64,000 bases of DNA from Nelumbo lutea (taxonomy: Eukaryota; Streptophyta; Magnoliopsida; Proteales; Nelumbonaceae). The notes below the pieces were generated by a model, which saw only the letters and a list, made by a program, of their open reading frames with translations, did not search any database and was not told the origin of the DNA. This document shows positions 21,986 through 32,669 of the stretch, piece after piece (within the stretch, counting starts at the first letter, position 1; every line of letters begins with the position of its first letter). Position numbers and translations under genes: made by a program. The stretch covers positions 137,659,017 through 137,723,016 of the forward strand of contig JAKGHH010000001.1 in NCBI GenBank assembly GCA_022828595.1, read 5' to 3'.

Positions 21986-22546
21986 GAAAAATTATTAATT
22001 TGAGGTGGTGATGGGTGAGGTGGTGAAAACCAGCAGCGATGGGTGAGATGGTGATGATGACCAACTGACCCATCACTTTGGAGTAGTCAATTTGGGCTCT
22101 CAGGGTCTCCGTGATTTGGGGGCAATGGTGCCTCTTGTGATGAATAATATCTTGTGGTCTGGGTTAGCTTAGCCAGAAATTAGTCTTACTATCAAATGGA
22201 GAGTCTGTCATGGTATGAAGGAACACAGGAAAGGGGAGGAAAGATGAATAGTTCAAAGTATATAAAAAGTTGAGTGATTTAATAAATAAAAGAAAAGGGT
22301 AGTTTGGGCATTTAAAAAAACTTAAAACAATCGGATGAGAATCTGTTTTGAAGTTAGTGGACTGAATGCTAATGGAGGGGGTCTTTGTCTAACACTAAAG
22401 TTCAGGGGGGTGTTAGTCACAAAAAAAAGTACAGGGGGGTCTTTGTCACTGATCCCATAGTACATGGGGCCCTTGCCATTTACCCTTTTTTTTACAACTT
22501 CAGTGAAATTCTTTCTGTACTTTTTCTCAACTTTTTGTTTCTCTTA

Positions 22547-23695
22547 GGCTCCATTTGATTTGTGGGAAAATTTGGATGGGTGAGATGAAAAAAGATGGGA
22601 TGGGAAAAGTGTAAAAATTTAACTTTACATCATTTGGTTTTATATGGAAAAATAATAGGAAAATTATCATCACAAAACAGAGTTCTACTTTCTTCTCTGT
22701 TTTGGTGTGATCCTAAATGCAAAGATGGTGGAGAGTGAAGGGAACTATCATAACGTAATTATCCTTGTTCTTCTGCTTTTTCTTCCTTTGATGGTATAGC
22801 GAGGCCAATGTAGTTGCTATGTCTTTCACTCCATTGCTTCCCCTTTTTTCGCTTTTGCTACTCTTCTGTTCCGATTGTTGTGATTCCCGTCGCGGTGGGG
22901 GTAGAGGAGGCAGCGGCGGTAGTGTTTGAGCCTGTGGTTGTGGTGAATGGATTTTCATGACTTCTGGTACACTATCATTCAGCTCTGTCATCACTCTCGG
23001 AAACCCACGAGGATTCTAGCCTAAGATCCGGGTAGGAGCTGCTGCTCCTCCTCAAGGATGGATGTGGGGTGATGTGATTTGTCGGCCACCTGGGAGGTGT
23101 TGCTGTTGGCAACATTGGTATATTCATCATCAGTGCTACCAGAGGACTCATAGTTCCTCCTGCTGAGAATCCCACAAAAGGGAAGGAATGACAAAGAGCA
23201 AGAGAAAGAGAGCGGCGAGAGGCAATACGATGATCAGAACGACAGGGTTAAGAAAGAAAGGAGAAGAAGAACCATGGTGGCTACGATTGATTGTAGTACT
23301 AGTTTGTAGCCAAAAGGGTGGTGTGTCTGCATCTCCTTCCATGATTTGAAGTTGGTTTTTTCTCTTTTTTTTCTTGCTTTTGGTTTTGCTTTTAATGAGA
23401 GAGAGAGAAGGGAGATAGGCATACAAAAGCAGACACATAGAGAGATAGAATAGAGAAGAAATGAGAGATAAAGAGAGGAGTCGGGGTCACATCAGTGGTG
23501 GGGCAGAGGATGAAGATGAAGAAACTTGAGTTTTCAAGTTTTTCCACCAGGATCGCATCATTTTGGTGAGACCCCGATTGCACAATTTTGGAATCTCGCA
23601 TCCCACTTTTTTCTCATCCCATCCCCCTATTTCCCTTAAAACAAATGAGAGAAAAACCATTTTTCTCATTCCCATTCCACAAGTCAAACGGAGCC
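22547..23695. mobile_element. TIR element carrying a membrane-protein gene fragment (left copy)
   Basis: The left end GGCTCCATTTGATTTGTGG matches the reversed right end GGCTCCGTTTGACTTGTGG. The flanks are TTA and TTG, a 3-bp target duplication with one mismatch, pointing to a PIF/Harbinger- or CACTA-type element. The interior holds a host-like coding fragment on the minus strand and no transposase. Confidence 0.72.
22745..23342 (-). pseudogene. Captured proline-rich single-pass membrane protein fragment
   Basis: On the minus strand it starts MEGDADTPPFWLQTSTT. It has a hydrophobic segment (NPVVLIIVLPLAALFLLLFV) at about residues 30-50, then in shifted frames RRSSSSYPDLRLESSWVSE, PPLPPLPPPRRESQQSEQKS and GVKDIATTLASLYHQRKKK. 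The layout of an N-terminal membrane helix, proline-rich middle and basic SLYHQRKK end is that of a plant family annotated as hydroxyproline-rich or unknown-function membrane proteins. Frame changes and an internal deletion after the helix make it non-coding. The family assignment is from memory and tentative. Confidence 0.55.
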
Positions 23696-25220
23696 TTGTA
23701 TTCTATTAAACCAAACAGTCTTATAAGAGGGATCATGATCACTGAATTTTATGAACTAGTATAAGGGCACAAAGTAAGTGCTTGTGCAAATATAAAGACG
23801 AAAAGGTAAAATCTAAAGTTACTTAAATTTAAGTTTTAGAGTAAAATACAAAAACCTCCTGTAGCTTCATAATCATAAAAATCTCTCCTGTAATTTCATT
23901 TTAACAAAAACCTCTCTTGAACTTTTAAAAAATTCAATGGAAACCTCCTTTTTGTCACTGACCCAGATGAAAAATGTTTAACCGATCTATAAATTTTTCC
24001 AAATACCCATTTTACCTTTTTATAAAATAGGAATTATTGTTGATCAAACAGTGAATAAAAGTAAAAAAAAAAAGAAATCTAATGTTTAATTGCTCATCTG
24101 ATGTGGTTCAACAGCCAGGCGAATGGGTTGTTGATGGTTCAACAGCCAGGTTAGTAGGTTGTTGTGTGTCAATATTTTTTTACAAAGTGTTGTTTGGGGT
24201 GAAACAACCTGAAAATCTGCCCAGATAAGCGACTGACTGATTCCACTGGTCGATTCAACCACAGGTTGAAAACATCACTTTCAGCATTAACGCCCTTCTA
24301 ATATGTCCAAAAGATAATTTTTTTTTTATTATTATTGGCAATATGTAAACTGAAAATTGAAAGGTTTGGATGGATAATACTCACTAAACTGATACTTGTA
24401 AAAAGAAAAAAACTGATACTGGGGGGAGGTAAAACATTTGGTTGATCCAAATCTTAGGCAGTGTTTGGGGTGATAAAATTACCAAATTCTTTATGTGCTT
24501 TCTCAACTTTCTATTTCTCTCTTCTTTTTCTATCAAACAAAATATAGTTTTTTTTTTTTTTAATCCAGTGAAGAGTTTTAATCGATCATATGAATATATA
24601 ATCGTCCACCTGACAAATATATTATCATATATGGAGAACCCTACTTGACCTAAAATGGACACCATATTCACTCACTTTAAATTCCAATGATATTTTCAGC
24701 TTCTACACAAGCTAGTTTTTTGTCCATGGTGTAAGGTACGTATAGGACCCTTTAAGCCATTAAATAGGAGTTGTCATGAGATTGGAATCCACCATATATG
24801 AGATGTGTAGTGTCAGATCATATTGGGAGGGTGTTGGAAATTATTTTGTTGGCAAATGATGATCTGATTCACTAAATAATAGACCTTAGGAAAATAGAGA
24901 GCATTAAATATGAATGAAAGGAAAAAAGGAAAAAAAAAAGTATAGAATTTGTCAAACTTGTTACACTATTAGAAGAATATTAATAGTTCTGGATTTTCAG
25001 GCATTCATCTCTTTCGTGGTCACATGGTAAATAATTCAGGTTGCATCATGACCAGCTAACCATACTGGACTTACACATACACGTCACACCCATAAGTTCA
25101 AATCGCCTATAGCTCTATGCCTGATATTAGGCCAATCATGATATACTACATTAGCTCCTAACATATGGGGCCTATGTATTAGAGGTTTTGAAGTACTAAC
25201 TTGTTTTATTTAACTTATTT
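23696..25220. other. Non-coding stretch with old repeat arms
   Basis: At about 23,828 begins a MITE-like arm (GTAAAATACAAAAACCTCC...) of a widespread plant repeat style; no matching right arm was found. Nothing coding is seen. The matching stretch right of the gap (37,656-39,205) differs by block indels, for example about 50 bp extra near 38,690. Confidence 0.5.
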
Positions 25221-25221
25221 G

Positions 25222-25535
25222 CAAGTACAATTGCCTCCCATGAAAATGCTTGGATGGATGAGTGGTAAAATTAGAAACAATAAGGTTAGAAATGAATATA
25301 GGAAGGAATCTTCAAATAGCTAAAGAGAAAGTAAATTAAAATGGTTTGGTCATATGCATTGAAGACCATCTATAGCATCTATTAGGAAAAGTAATCTATT
25401 GCAGGTTAATTAGAGGGGTTAGAAGAGCTAGGGACATACCAAAAAAGAGTTGGTTGGAAGTAATATAGGAAGTAGTTGAAGCCTTCATAAACTTAACGAT
25501 GAATACAAAACTAAACATAACGGAATGGAAAACAA
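25222..25535 (+). pseudogene. LINE ORF2 C-terminal remnant (left copy)
   Basis: The plus strand reads KMLGWMSGKIRNNKVRNEY and, after frame changes, WFGH, RRARDIPKKSWLEVI and ITEWK. This is the C-terminal signature of a common plant LINE polyprotein. Several stops are present. An (AT)n microsatellite follows at about 25,540-25,565. Confidence 0.68.
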
Positions 25536-25539
25536 GATG

Positions 25540-25571
<32 letters not shown>

Positions 25572-25611
25572 CAGTGATAGCTAAATTGGGCTTGGGAGTA
25601 TGACATAATTG

Positions 25612-25915
25612 TAAGACTTTGTTCGTTTTTTGGTAAGTTACTTATCCGGGCAAATGCAATTACCTAGGTAAGCTTTTCCTGGGAAACACTTACCCGGGTA
25701 AGTGTATTTACCCATGTTCTTTTATTTCTCGGGTAAATAAGGTAATGATCATTTTAGCCATAAAATCTGTAATTAAAAGGGATATTTTTGTCTCATTCAA
25801 GTGTTAGCAATTTTCCCCATAGGTGGGAAAGTTATTTACCCACCTTGGAGATGGATACCTAGGAAAATAAACTTTCCACATAAATCTGAAAAATGAACAT
25901 GGGATTCTTGGTCAA
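25612..25915. repeat. Degenerate MITE candidate (left copy)
   Basis: The left arm GTTCGTTTTTTGGTAAG resembles the reverse of the right arm (GTTCATTTTTCAGATT), with internal inverted ACCCGGGTAA-type motifs. The ends are imprecise and no clear target duplication is visible. Confidence 0.4.
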
Positions 25916-26059
25916 TGGGAACCAAAATTCCAATGACCAACTTTTCCCCCTCTCAAAATCCAAAAAAAAAAAAAAAAGAATGCCCCCAAAAGGCTTTGTA
26001 AAATGGTAGAAAAAACAGTGAGAAGCATTTATTTTATATATTTGAATTGAAATTCATAA

Positions 26060-26545
26060 TGGCAAGAAGCCCATTCACTTGATGAATTGGGATAGAGTGT
26101 GCACCCCTAAGAGATGGGGAGGTCTTGGTTTAAAAAACCTTCTTTGGGTTAATAAGGCTAATTTAGCCAAGCTTGGGTGGAAAGTTATTAATGAAAAAAA
26201 AATCTTTGGGTGAAAGTGATTACAAATAAGAATCTTAAAAAACACAATTTTTGGGATGATAAATGAATAGATAACACCCCCCCCCCCCAAAAAAAAAAAA
26301 AAATTAATAATATCATAATCCAATTTGGGAATTGGTTCCTTGGAGGTGTGGCGAAGAATCAAAATGATCTTCTTCCTTCCAAGTCCCAAGGCTCATAAAA
26401 TGATTTGGAGTCTTGATCCTAGAGGAAAGTTTATGGTTAGGTCAGCCTACACCGAAGACAGCCTCACAACAAGAGGTTTAAGAGAGCCACACCTATTGCT
26501 CAGCAAAATCTAGATCTATTGTTACCTCCAAAGATCAAAACCTTT
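26060..26545 (+). pseudogene. LINE RT-end and zf-RVT remnant, left part (left copy)
   Basis: The plus strand reads HSLDELG-like sequence, then KRWGGLGLKNLLWVNKANLA and KLGWKV, as at the end of plant L1-type reverse transcriptase. It continues with WSLDPRGKFMVRSAYTED, the start of the zf-RVT region, and LPPKIKTF. A poly-C/poly-A tract (26,275-26,305) and frame changes interrupt it. Coding stops where a TIR element is inserted at 26,546. Confidence 0.75.
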
Positions 26546-28147
26546 GGCTGCGTTTGGAAACAACGTAAATACAGATTGATGCATTATTGCACTCCGGTCT
26601 AAATTTGCATATGTTTGGAAGCATTATAAAAATACCCCTAAAATTGAAGTAAAGTTGCAAACATGTTTGAGTTTGCGTCAATCTTGGGGTGGAAACTATT
26701 TCGATTTTTCAAAGTAAAAATTCACACCTCCTTTCATCGAGGGAAACAGGTGAATAGTTTACTCTCATCCACCACTCATCAGAACTCATCCATCTGAGCA
26801 TGAGCAATGGATATTTTCCCATTTTGGGTTTGAGCATCACAATGTCCGTGATCTAAGAGACTGAGCATCAAGTCGTTAGCGACTATTAGATTCTATTTGA
26901 GCATCCGAGAGTTTGAGATCTGAACGTCTACCATCAGATACTCTACGTCTGAACGTCAAGTCGTCAATGACAATTACAATCTATCTAAGCGTCTGAGCAT
27001 TCGAGAGCTGAGATCTAAACATCTGTCGTCGAATACTCTGAGTTTGAATGTCAGGGTCGATGACTATTACATTTTGTTTGAGCGTCTGAAGAGTCGAGGT
27101 CTGAACGTTAGTCGTCGATACTCTGGTCTGAACGTCAAGTCGTCAATGACTATTACATTCTGTTTGAGCGTCCAAGAGTTTGAGATCTGAGCATTTGCCA
27201 TTAAATACTTTGGATTTAAACATCAAGTCATCGATGACTTACGTTCTGTCTGAGCGTCCAAGAGTTTGAGATCTGAATGTCTATCGTCGAATAGTCTTGG
27301 TCTAAACATCAAATTATTGGCAACTATTACGTTTTGTTTGAGCGTCCAAGAGTCTGAGATCTGAACGTCTGTCGTCCGATACTCTGGTCTGGATGTAAGT
27401 TGTCGGCGACTATTACAATGAAAGGCTGACATCAATTGCAATTTATTGTTTAGGTGATTAGAATGATTGAAATTCGAGTTTGACTTGAGAGACAATGGCT
27501 TGAAAGTCTAAGCTTAAGCGTATTTCTGGGTCTTTTCGAAATTAATATTCTCCTTCGTTTGGTGTTGTTCTAATGGTGGTGTTGTTCTTTCCTTAACAAC
27601 TTTCTACTGAAAAAGATTTTCAACTGGATTCAGTACGAAAATTAACATATTGGCTCCTATCTCAAGTGTTTTGGGTTGGCCTAAGTGTCTTGAGCACCAG
27701 ACCAAGTGAACCACATGCCATTATAGGGTTGTTAACCTCCTCGAATGGTGGAGTTTGGCAAGTATTATTCTGTAATTTCATTCACAAGAGAAAAATGACT
27801 TAGAAGATTCTTCCATAGATACTCGGACATCGTCTTTCTCATCATCGTCATTGTGATGTAGATCGCTTTCATCATATTCTATTCAATCAACTTCACTGTC
27901 ATTGTCCTTGTAATTCTAGCATTTTGTGGTTTGAAGGATAAGATCCCAAGTTGGAAGTGATTGAATCATCTTCAGAGACCAATGATTGATTGGCTTTTCT
28001 TGTTTCTTCTTCTAATTTTGTCTTTATAAATAGCCAAATGTTCACAATTTAGCACTTGTTTTAAATTAGTAGTTTCAAAACAAGAAGATTGTAAAATAAA
28101 ACTAAAATCAAATCCTCAATTGCGTGCAGCTAAAACAGAGGTGTCAT
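26546..28147. mobile_element. TIR element with internal minisatellite, right end deleted (left copy)
   Basis: The left end GGCTGCGTTTGGAAACAACG sits directly after the LINE codons for KTF. The other TIR and the rest of the LINE are missing here because of a 182-bp deletion relative to the right copy (42,076-42,257), which keeps both ends. The interior contains about six ~88-bp repeat units and no transposase. Confidence 0.7.
26850..27415 (+). repeat. Minisatellite, about six units of 85-93 bp (left copy)
   Basis: The anchor GACTATTACATTYTGTTTGAG recurs, diverged, near 26,881, 26,969, 27,062, 27,148, 27,236, 27,321 and 27,408, a spacing of 85-93 bp. Each unit also has GAGCGTCCAAGAGTTTGAG, ATCTGAACGTC and GTCGTCGAATACTCT. 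The units have drifted independently. Confidence 0.88.
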
Positions 28148-28689
28148 GCTAAACAAGTCTAGATGGCTGCAAACCAGAATTAACAGGTCCAAATAATAAC
28201 CATTCAATACTGGTGGCACACTCTAGATTCGATGATTAAGAATACCATGGCTCCTCAATAAAAAGATTTTTAATGATAATTCTATTCCTCCTCTCATTTC
28301 TCTTGGTCATGCATATGAATGTTTATGGAGCTCCAGAAAAGAAAGCCTTGGTTTTGATAGTAAGCAAGATAGGAACATCTAGGTGTCCACGGGTCGAGTT
28401 GGCAGTTATAGGTTTTTTTCTCAACTGAACCGACCTAGCGTGTTTGATAAACAAGTAACTCGAAATTGACCAGTTATAAGGGAAAACCGACCCAAGCATG
28501 AAGGGTCAGTTTTTCGGTTTCGTTGGGCCAGTTTGGGGGTGGTTCAGATTGATTATCTTGGGTGATTTATTGATTTGTAATCTCATTTTCCTATTTTGTT
28601 ATGGCTCTTATTGGCTGATGTGGCTAATTGCATGTTTGAGTCAAGCACCATCTTTTTTCTAAGTCATATAGGCTGCTGAGTGCTTAGAC
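28148..28689. other. Non-coding stretch with one-ended repeat
   Basis: A GTGTCCACGGGTCG-type repeat starts near 28,383 (right copy 42,498). No coding sequence is recognised. Confidence 0.4.
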
Positions 28690-29194
28690 TTGATTCATAG
28701 GTTGGGCCAGGCCGACCGAGCTTTGTATATGTATCAACAGAATACACTTAGACCCAAGCCCGAGCTGGCCTGACCATCGGCCTAGGTCTTGAGCCCGGAG
28801 CACGGCCAAAATTCGAAAACATAATTTTTTTCTTTTTTATTCAATAAAAAAGTGTTTTATTTATATTAAAAACATCCAAAACTCAAAAAATAATAAACAT
28901 CTCACATCTCACTATTAATAGAAAAAAGAAGAAAAAGAAAAATATTGTATACTATTTATTCTTATTATTAAATAAATATATATTTTTATTGTCTAATATA
29001 TAAGTATCAAGATTGAGCGCCGGGTCGAGCCGGGTATTTTGAGAAAAGCCCGAGCTTGGGCCCAAAAAAAGTGTGGGGCCATATATGCTTTAGGCTTGAG
29101 CTCGAGCTCATGTGCCTAAAAACTTATGACCAAGCCGGACTTATAACGGCTGGGCCGGGCTAGACACTATCAAGCTACCGGCCGCATTGAACAA
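28690..29194. repeat. GGCCC-rich MITE-like element (left copy)
   Basis: The ends are inverted (TTGATTCATAGGTTGGGCC and GGCCGCATTGAACAA) and the interior is dense in GGCCC, GAGCCCG and GCCGGGC motifs around an AT-rich core. The right copy (42,805-43,294) has cleaner TTGTTCATGGG / CCCATGAACAA ends. Confidence 0.55.
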
Positions 29195-29689
29195 ATCTAT
29201 CAGTGATGCATTTAATGACTATTCTAAGACCCAAAAGATAGTTATTTTGTGCAAGTCTCGTTCAACTTTCAAAGACTATTACAAAAAGTAATGGAAAATG
29301 AAAGAGTGAGCCCCCCAATCGTCTCCAACCTTTCAAGACTAATGTAAAAAAAGTAATAAACTAAAGTTGGGAGTCTCCAACTATCTAATATTTGTAAAAA
29401 AACATATGATTGTTAAGTCTTAAAAGTGGAGGCGAGCCCCATTGTTTTGCTATAACTAAAACCAGAAGTATTATATTTTCTAACTATCCAATAGTTGTTT
29501 CGGTGTTTAGATTGAAAAATCGAAACCAACCCAACCAATATGGGATATTGTTTATATTTATAAATCGATGGACTAACCAGAGTTTCGAGAAACCGACTAG
29601 AATGGGTTGAATCGTACATTAGTTTGATTGGTTTGGTTCTTCTTGTAGAACACTCATAGGAAACATCATATTGGAGACAAATTCAGTGA

Positions 29690-30165
29690 AAGACCCCCAA
29701 ACATGGGAGGATATCAAAGATAAATTTCAAATGCTTTCCCTACCTTGGTATGACAATGGGTCTCGGTGAAGTGCCATATGCCTTGCTTGTCTAGAAAACG
29801 TTTTGTGGAGGTACTTGGAGGTTAAGGTCTATTTTATATTAGAGTCACCACTCTAAGCCTCGCTGAAGTTTGGGCTGCCTTAGGAAGCTCACAATGTGCG
29901 TGCATAAATTTTGGCTAACTCCCCATTGTATGAGAGGTATATAATAAGTTATAATGATCTAAACACAAGAAAACTGAAATCTCAGAATAGATATTGAAGA
30001 CTATACATGCAAAGAATGCCACAAGAGGAGTGAGTTGTTGGAGTTCGAACATCCATCTTATCAACAAAAAACATGTTTTGTGAAGCCAACAAATAGCAAT
30101 GGACTATAGCTCGAAAAGGCACTTACACTTTGGCTGTTGAGGCCGAATACAAAATATAGGAGCTG
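29690..30165 (+). pseudogene. LINE RNase H (RVT_3) remnant (left copy)
   Basis: This matches the better preserved right copy at 43,745-44,165 but carries many extra single bases. The SLAEVWAAL-like block near 29,857 and the HVF-EANK block near 30,068 are out of frame. The indels pile up towards the contig end. Confidence 0.6.
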
Positions 30166-30655
30166 TTGATATAAAGTTTCTAGCTTGAGCAATGAAATGC
30201 GTCAATTCACCTAATTCATGCCCATGTTTCATTTTTAGTCCAAACATAAAATTAAGATGTACAATTATTAAATTCATCCATTCTCATGGTAACATGCGCA
30301 TTCCCAAGAAATTCTCTTCAACAAGCATAGGATTGTTGGACCTCAACAGTAAAGTTTTTCCCTCGGAAAAGCCCTCTTTTCATTGTCCTATTCTCCTTCA
30401 CATTTCCTTATAAACTATAGTTATCTATTGTAACCTAAAACTAATGAAAAACCAATGGCAAAAAACCTAGTCAACATTCGTTCAATTGACAAGATAAGAC
30501 ATTCGTTTCAATTGCAGAATAGAAACAACTTCATCTATATTCTTCAAGTCAAAAAATATAAATTCATTGCACTAAACTACAGTAAAAATCGTACTTAAAA
30601 ATATGACAATAGGACAAACACAATCTGCTTGTATCTCTCTATGTATATTATAGGA

Positions 30656-30835
30656 CAACAACAACAGCAACATCAACACTCAACAACACACAACAAACAA
30701 ACAACAACAACAACAACAACAATCAACACACACCAACAAACAAAACAACAATAATAATATATAGAAATAATAATAATAATAAATAATAATAAGAATAATA
30801 ATAATAATAATAATAATAGTAATAATATAAAATGA
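30656..30835 (+). repeat. (CAA)n/(AAT)n compound microsatellite (left copy)
   Basis: About 180 bp of ACA/CAA repeats pass into AAT/AATA repeats. The right copy is only about 58 bp (44,562-44,619), so length differs strongly between copies. Confidence 0.9.
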
Positions 30836-31188
30836 AGGGATTCTGTAATATCAGAAAGGATCATCCTTTGCATTGAGGATCTTGCTTTTTGAGATCAATA
30901 AATCAAAGGGCAATCCTTTATGACATAGAAATAGATTTGTCTTACCCATCTTTATCTAAGGAGCTATGCTATAATTAATTTTGGTCATGTCTATCTTGGG
31001 TATGAGGTGGGATTGCCAATTTGATATGACTTTAACTTTTGGCATTTTGTTGTCACTATAGTACAGTTCTAAAATGTGAATCTCATTCTCACACTTTTCC
31101 GATTTGAAGATGTCAATTTATCATATCACATCAAGCAAATGAATTCAAATTTGGCTTTCTAAGAGAGTGTTTTCCATAGGCTGCATTT

Positions 31189-32569
31189 GGATGGCAGGTA
31201 TAGAAAACCAGGTTCGAATATATTATTATAAACATTCTGGATCAATTTTTCAGCCATTTGGATGGGGTGTAAAAATACACTGAAAAGATCGGATTAAAAA
31301 GTAAACAATTGTGTAAAAACTCCTGAATCAGGCCAAGCACGACTCTTCGTCTCCTCTAAGATCCTCTATACATCACCATCCGAGCACTTCGCTAGCACCC
31401 TCACCGCCGTTCTTACCGGTCACCACCATCTCTTCCACTCCCTCCTCTCTCTCGCTCATTCTCTACTCTTTTCTCACCGTCTCTCACATATTTGAATGCC
31501 CTATTATCTCCGATAACCCTAGAGGACGCTCTCAAGTTGGTACATATCCCATCTCGCAACGAACAAGAAGGTACCTATATCTCGAGCTGACTACCACTAC
31601 AACCTTGTTCATGACTAACAACTTATTACCAATTGGCGCTACTCACGCACGTATTCCTACAACTCAGAAAATGGGAATGGTACGCTAAGTACAGCATCGA
31701 AACATTCAAAAATTCAAAAACGCTTAGCGTCTGGCTCCACCACCACCAACATATCTTGCTCCGAATTTGGATCTCTAATCCTTCCTTTCTTTACCCCTTA
31801 TCGGAACAAACTGTTAATCTCCCAAGTCCAGAGGCTCGGAGCTTCCTTGTGTCGGATGCCTCCACGCTGTAATTGCCAAACTAGGCTGCTCCTTCCAGTA
31901 CTAACATGGATTCCACCGTCGACTAGAACACTACTGTTGCATTCTTCGGAAACTTGTACTCACCTGAGACTGATTTACTGCGAGTGAACAATAAGCCTAC
32001 TAACCTTCTGAAGTTGCCCTTCCAGCGGCCATCTTGTGGTCGGTTGCCAATTTCCAGCCGAACCGGCTCCTAGAGAATGGCCATATATTGATGTTGAGCT
32101 CACGGTTGCGTTCGAGAGCGCACTACTTTTCTTCGTCTTCTTCTTGTCTTTGTCTCTGATCTTCAATGGATTCATTGTGTGGTTGTAGAGAGTGCAACGG
32201 TTGTCGTTTTCCTTTCACCTTCTTGACAAAATGTACCCTACATCAGCTTGAATTTCGAAAATATGCAGATGACTCATATAACAAAGCTGCTGATCTGGAC
32301 TTGGCCAATGCTCTTGATTCGGGTTTTGGAGTGTGCATCACCTCTGCATTGGCTTTGGGTTCCAGAATCAGGTGGATCAGAGTGGGTGGGTAAGGGAAGA
32401 GTGGAGCGGGAGCAAAACCCGTTAATGAATAATTCGTCAGTAGAGTAGGAGGTTGGGTTGTGGAAGGATGTGTTTCTGACCTTCTAGAACTTGAACTCAA
32501 GCGAAGGTGGAAGCGCTCCTCCTCCTTCCACTATTGCTGGGGTGAGAGAATTTTGTGGGTTGCAGGTGT
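31189..32569. other. Gene-like GC-rich segment behind a TIR-like end (left copy)
   Basis: It starts with GGCTGCATTTGGATGG, resembling the TIR at 26,546. From about 31,330 the composition becomes gene-like (CTTCGTCTCCTCT, CACCCTCACCGCCG). No frame stays open and I do not recognise a product. It is cut off by the N gap; the right copy continues to about 46,430. Confidence 0.4.
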
Positions 32570-32669
32570 NNNNNNNNNNNNNNNNNNNNNNNNNNNNNNN
32601 NNNNNNNNNNNNNNNNNNNNNNNNNNNNNNNNNNNNNNNNNNNNNNNNNNNNNNNNNNNNNNNNNNNNN
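32570..32669. other. Assembly gap, exactly 100 N
   Basis: A run of 100 N is the conventional placeholder for a scaffold gap of unknown size. The sequence just left of it matches 46,230 and the sequence just right of it matches 18,721. Confidence 0.99.

Larger units (their letters stand above)
20719..22485. mobile_element. TIR element carrying two host gene fragments (left copy)
   Basis: The ends are inverted repeats of about 50 bp with mismatches. The left reads GGTAAATTACCAAGACCC, then TTGTACTATGGC and GGTGACAAA. The right, reversed, reads GGTAAATGGCAAGGGCCCC, then TGTACTATGGG and AGTGACAAA. Runs of 8-9 T flank both ends and could be a target duplication, though they are too simple to prove it. 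Inside are a plastid PDZ-protein exon fragment (plus) and a G-protein beta fragment (minus), with no transposase. This is the build of a Pack-type (gene-capturing) Mutator-like element; the superfamily is inferred. Confidence 0.78.
18721..32569 (+). repeat. Left copy of a 13.8 kb duplicated segment (contig end)
   Basis: Every landmark here recurs about 13.95-13.97 kb to the right: the MLP gene at 19,934 and 33,902, the AGB1 fragment at 21,563 and 35,531, and the TIR ends at 20,719 and 34,688. The left copy starts at the base matching the first base after the N gap and ends at the last base before it. Indels become frequent over the last 4 kb (28,400-32,569). Best read as the end of one contig overlapping the start of the next. 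Confidence 0.93.

Noticed and set aside
22713..23438. Minus-strand frames that could be annotated as expressed hypothetical proteins.
   Set aside because: They are pieces of one captured gene in different frames, between transposon ends.
26850..27415. Regularly spaced repeats resembling a CRISPR array.
   Set aside because: The units are 85-93 bp, diverged along their whole length, have no repeat/spacer pattern, and lie inside a plant transposon.
30673..30873. A leucine-, isoleucine- and valine-rich frame over the microsatellite.
   Set aside because: It is a translation of (CAA)n/(AAT)n repeats, not a protein.
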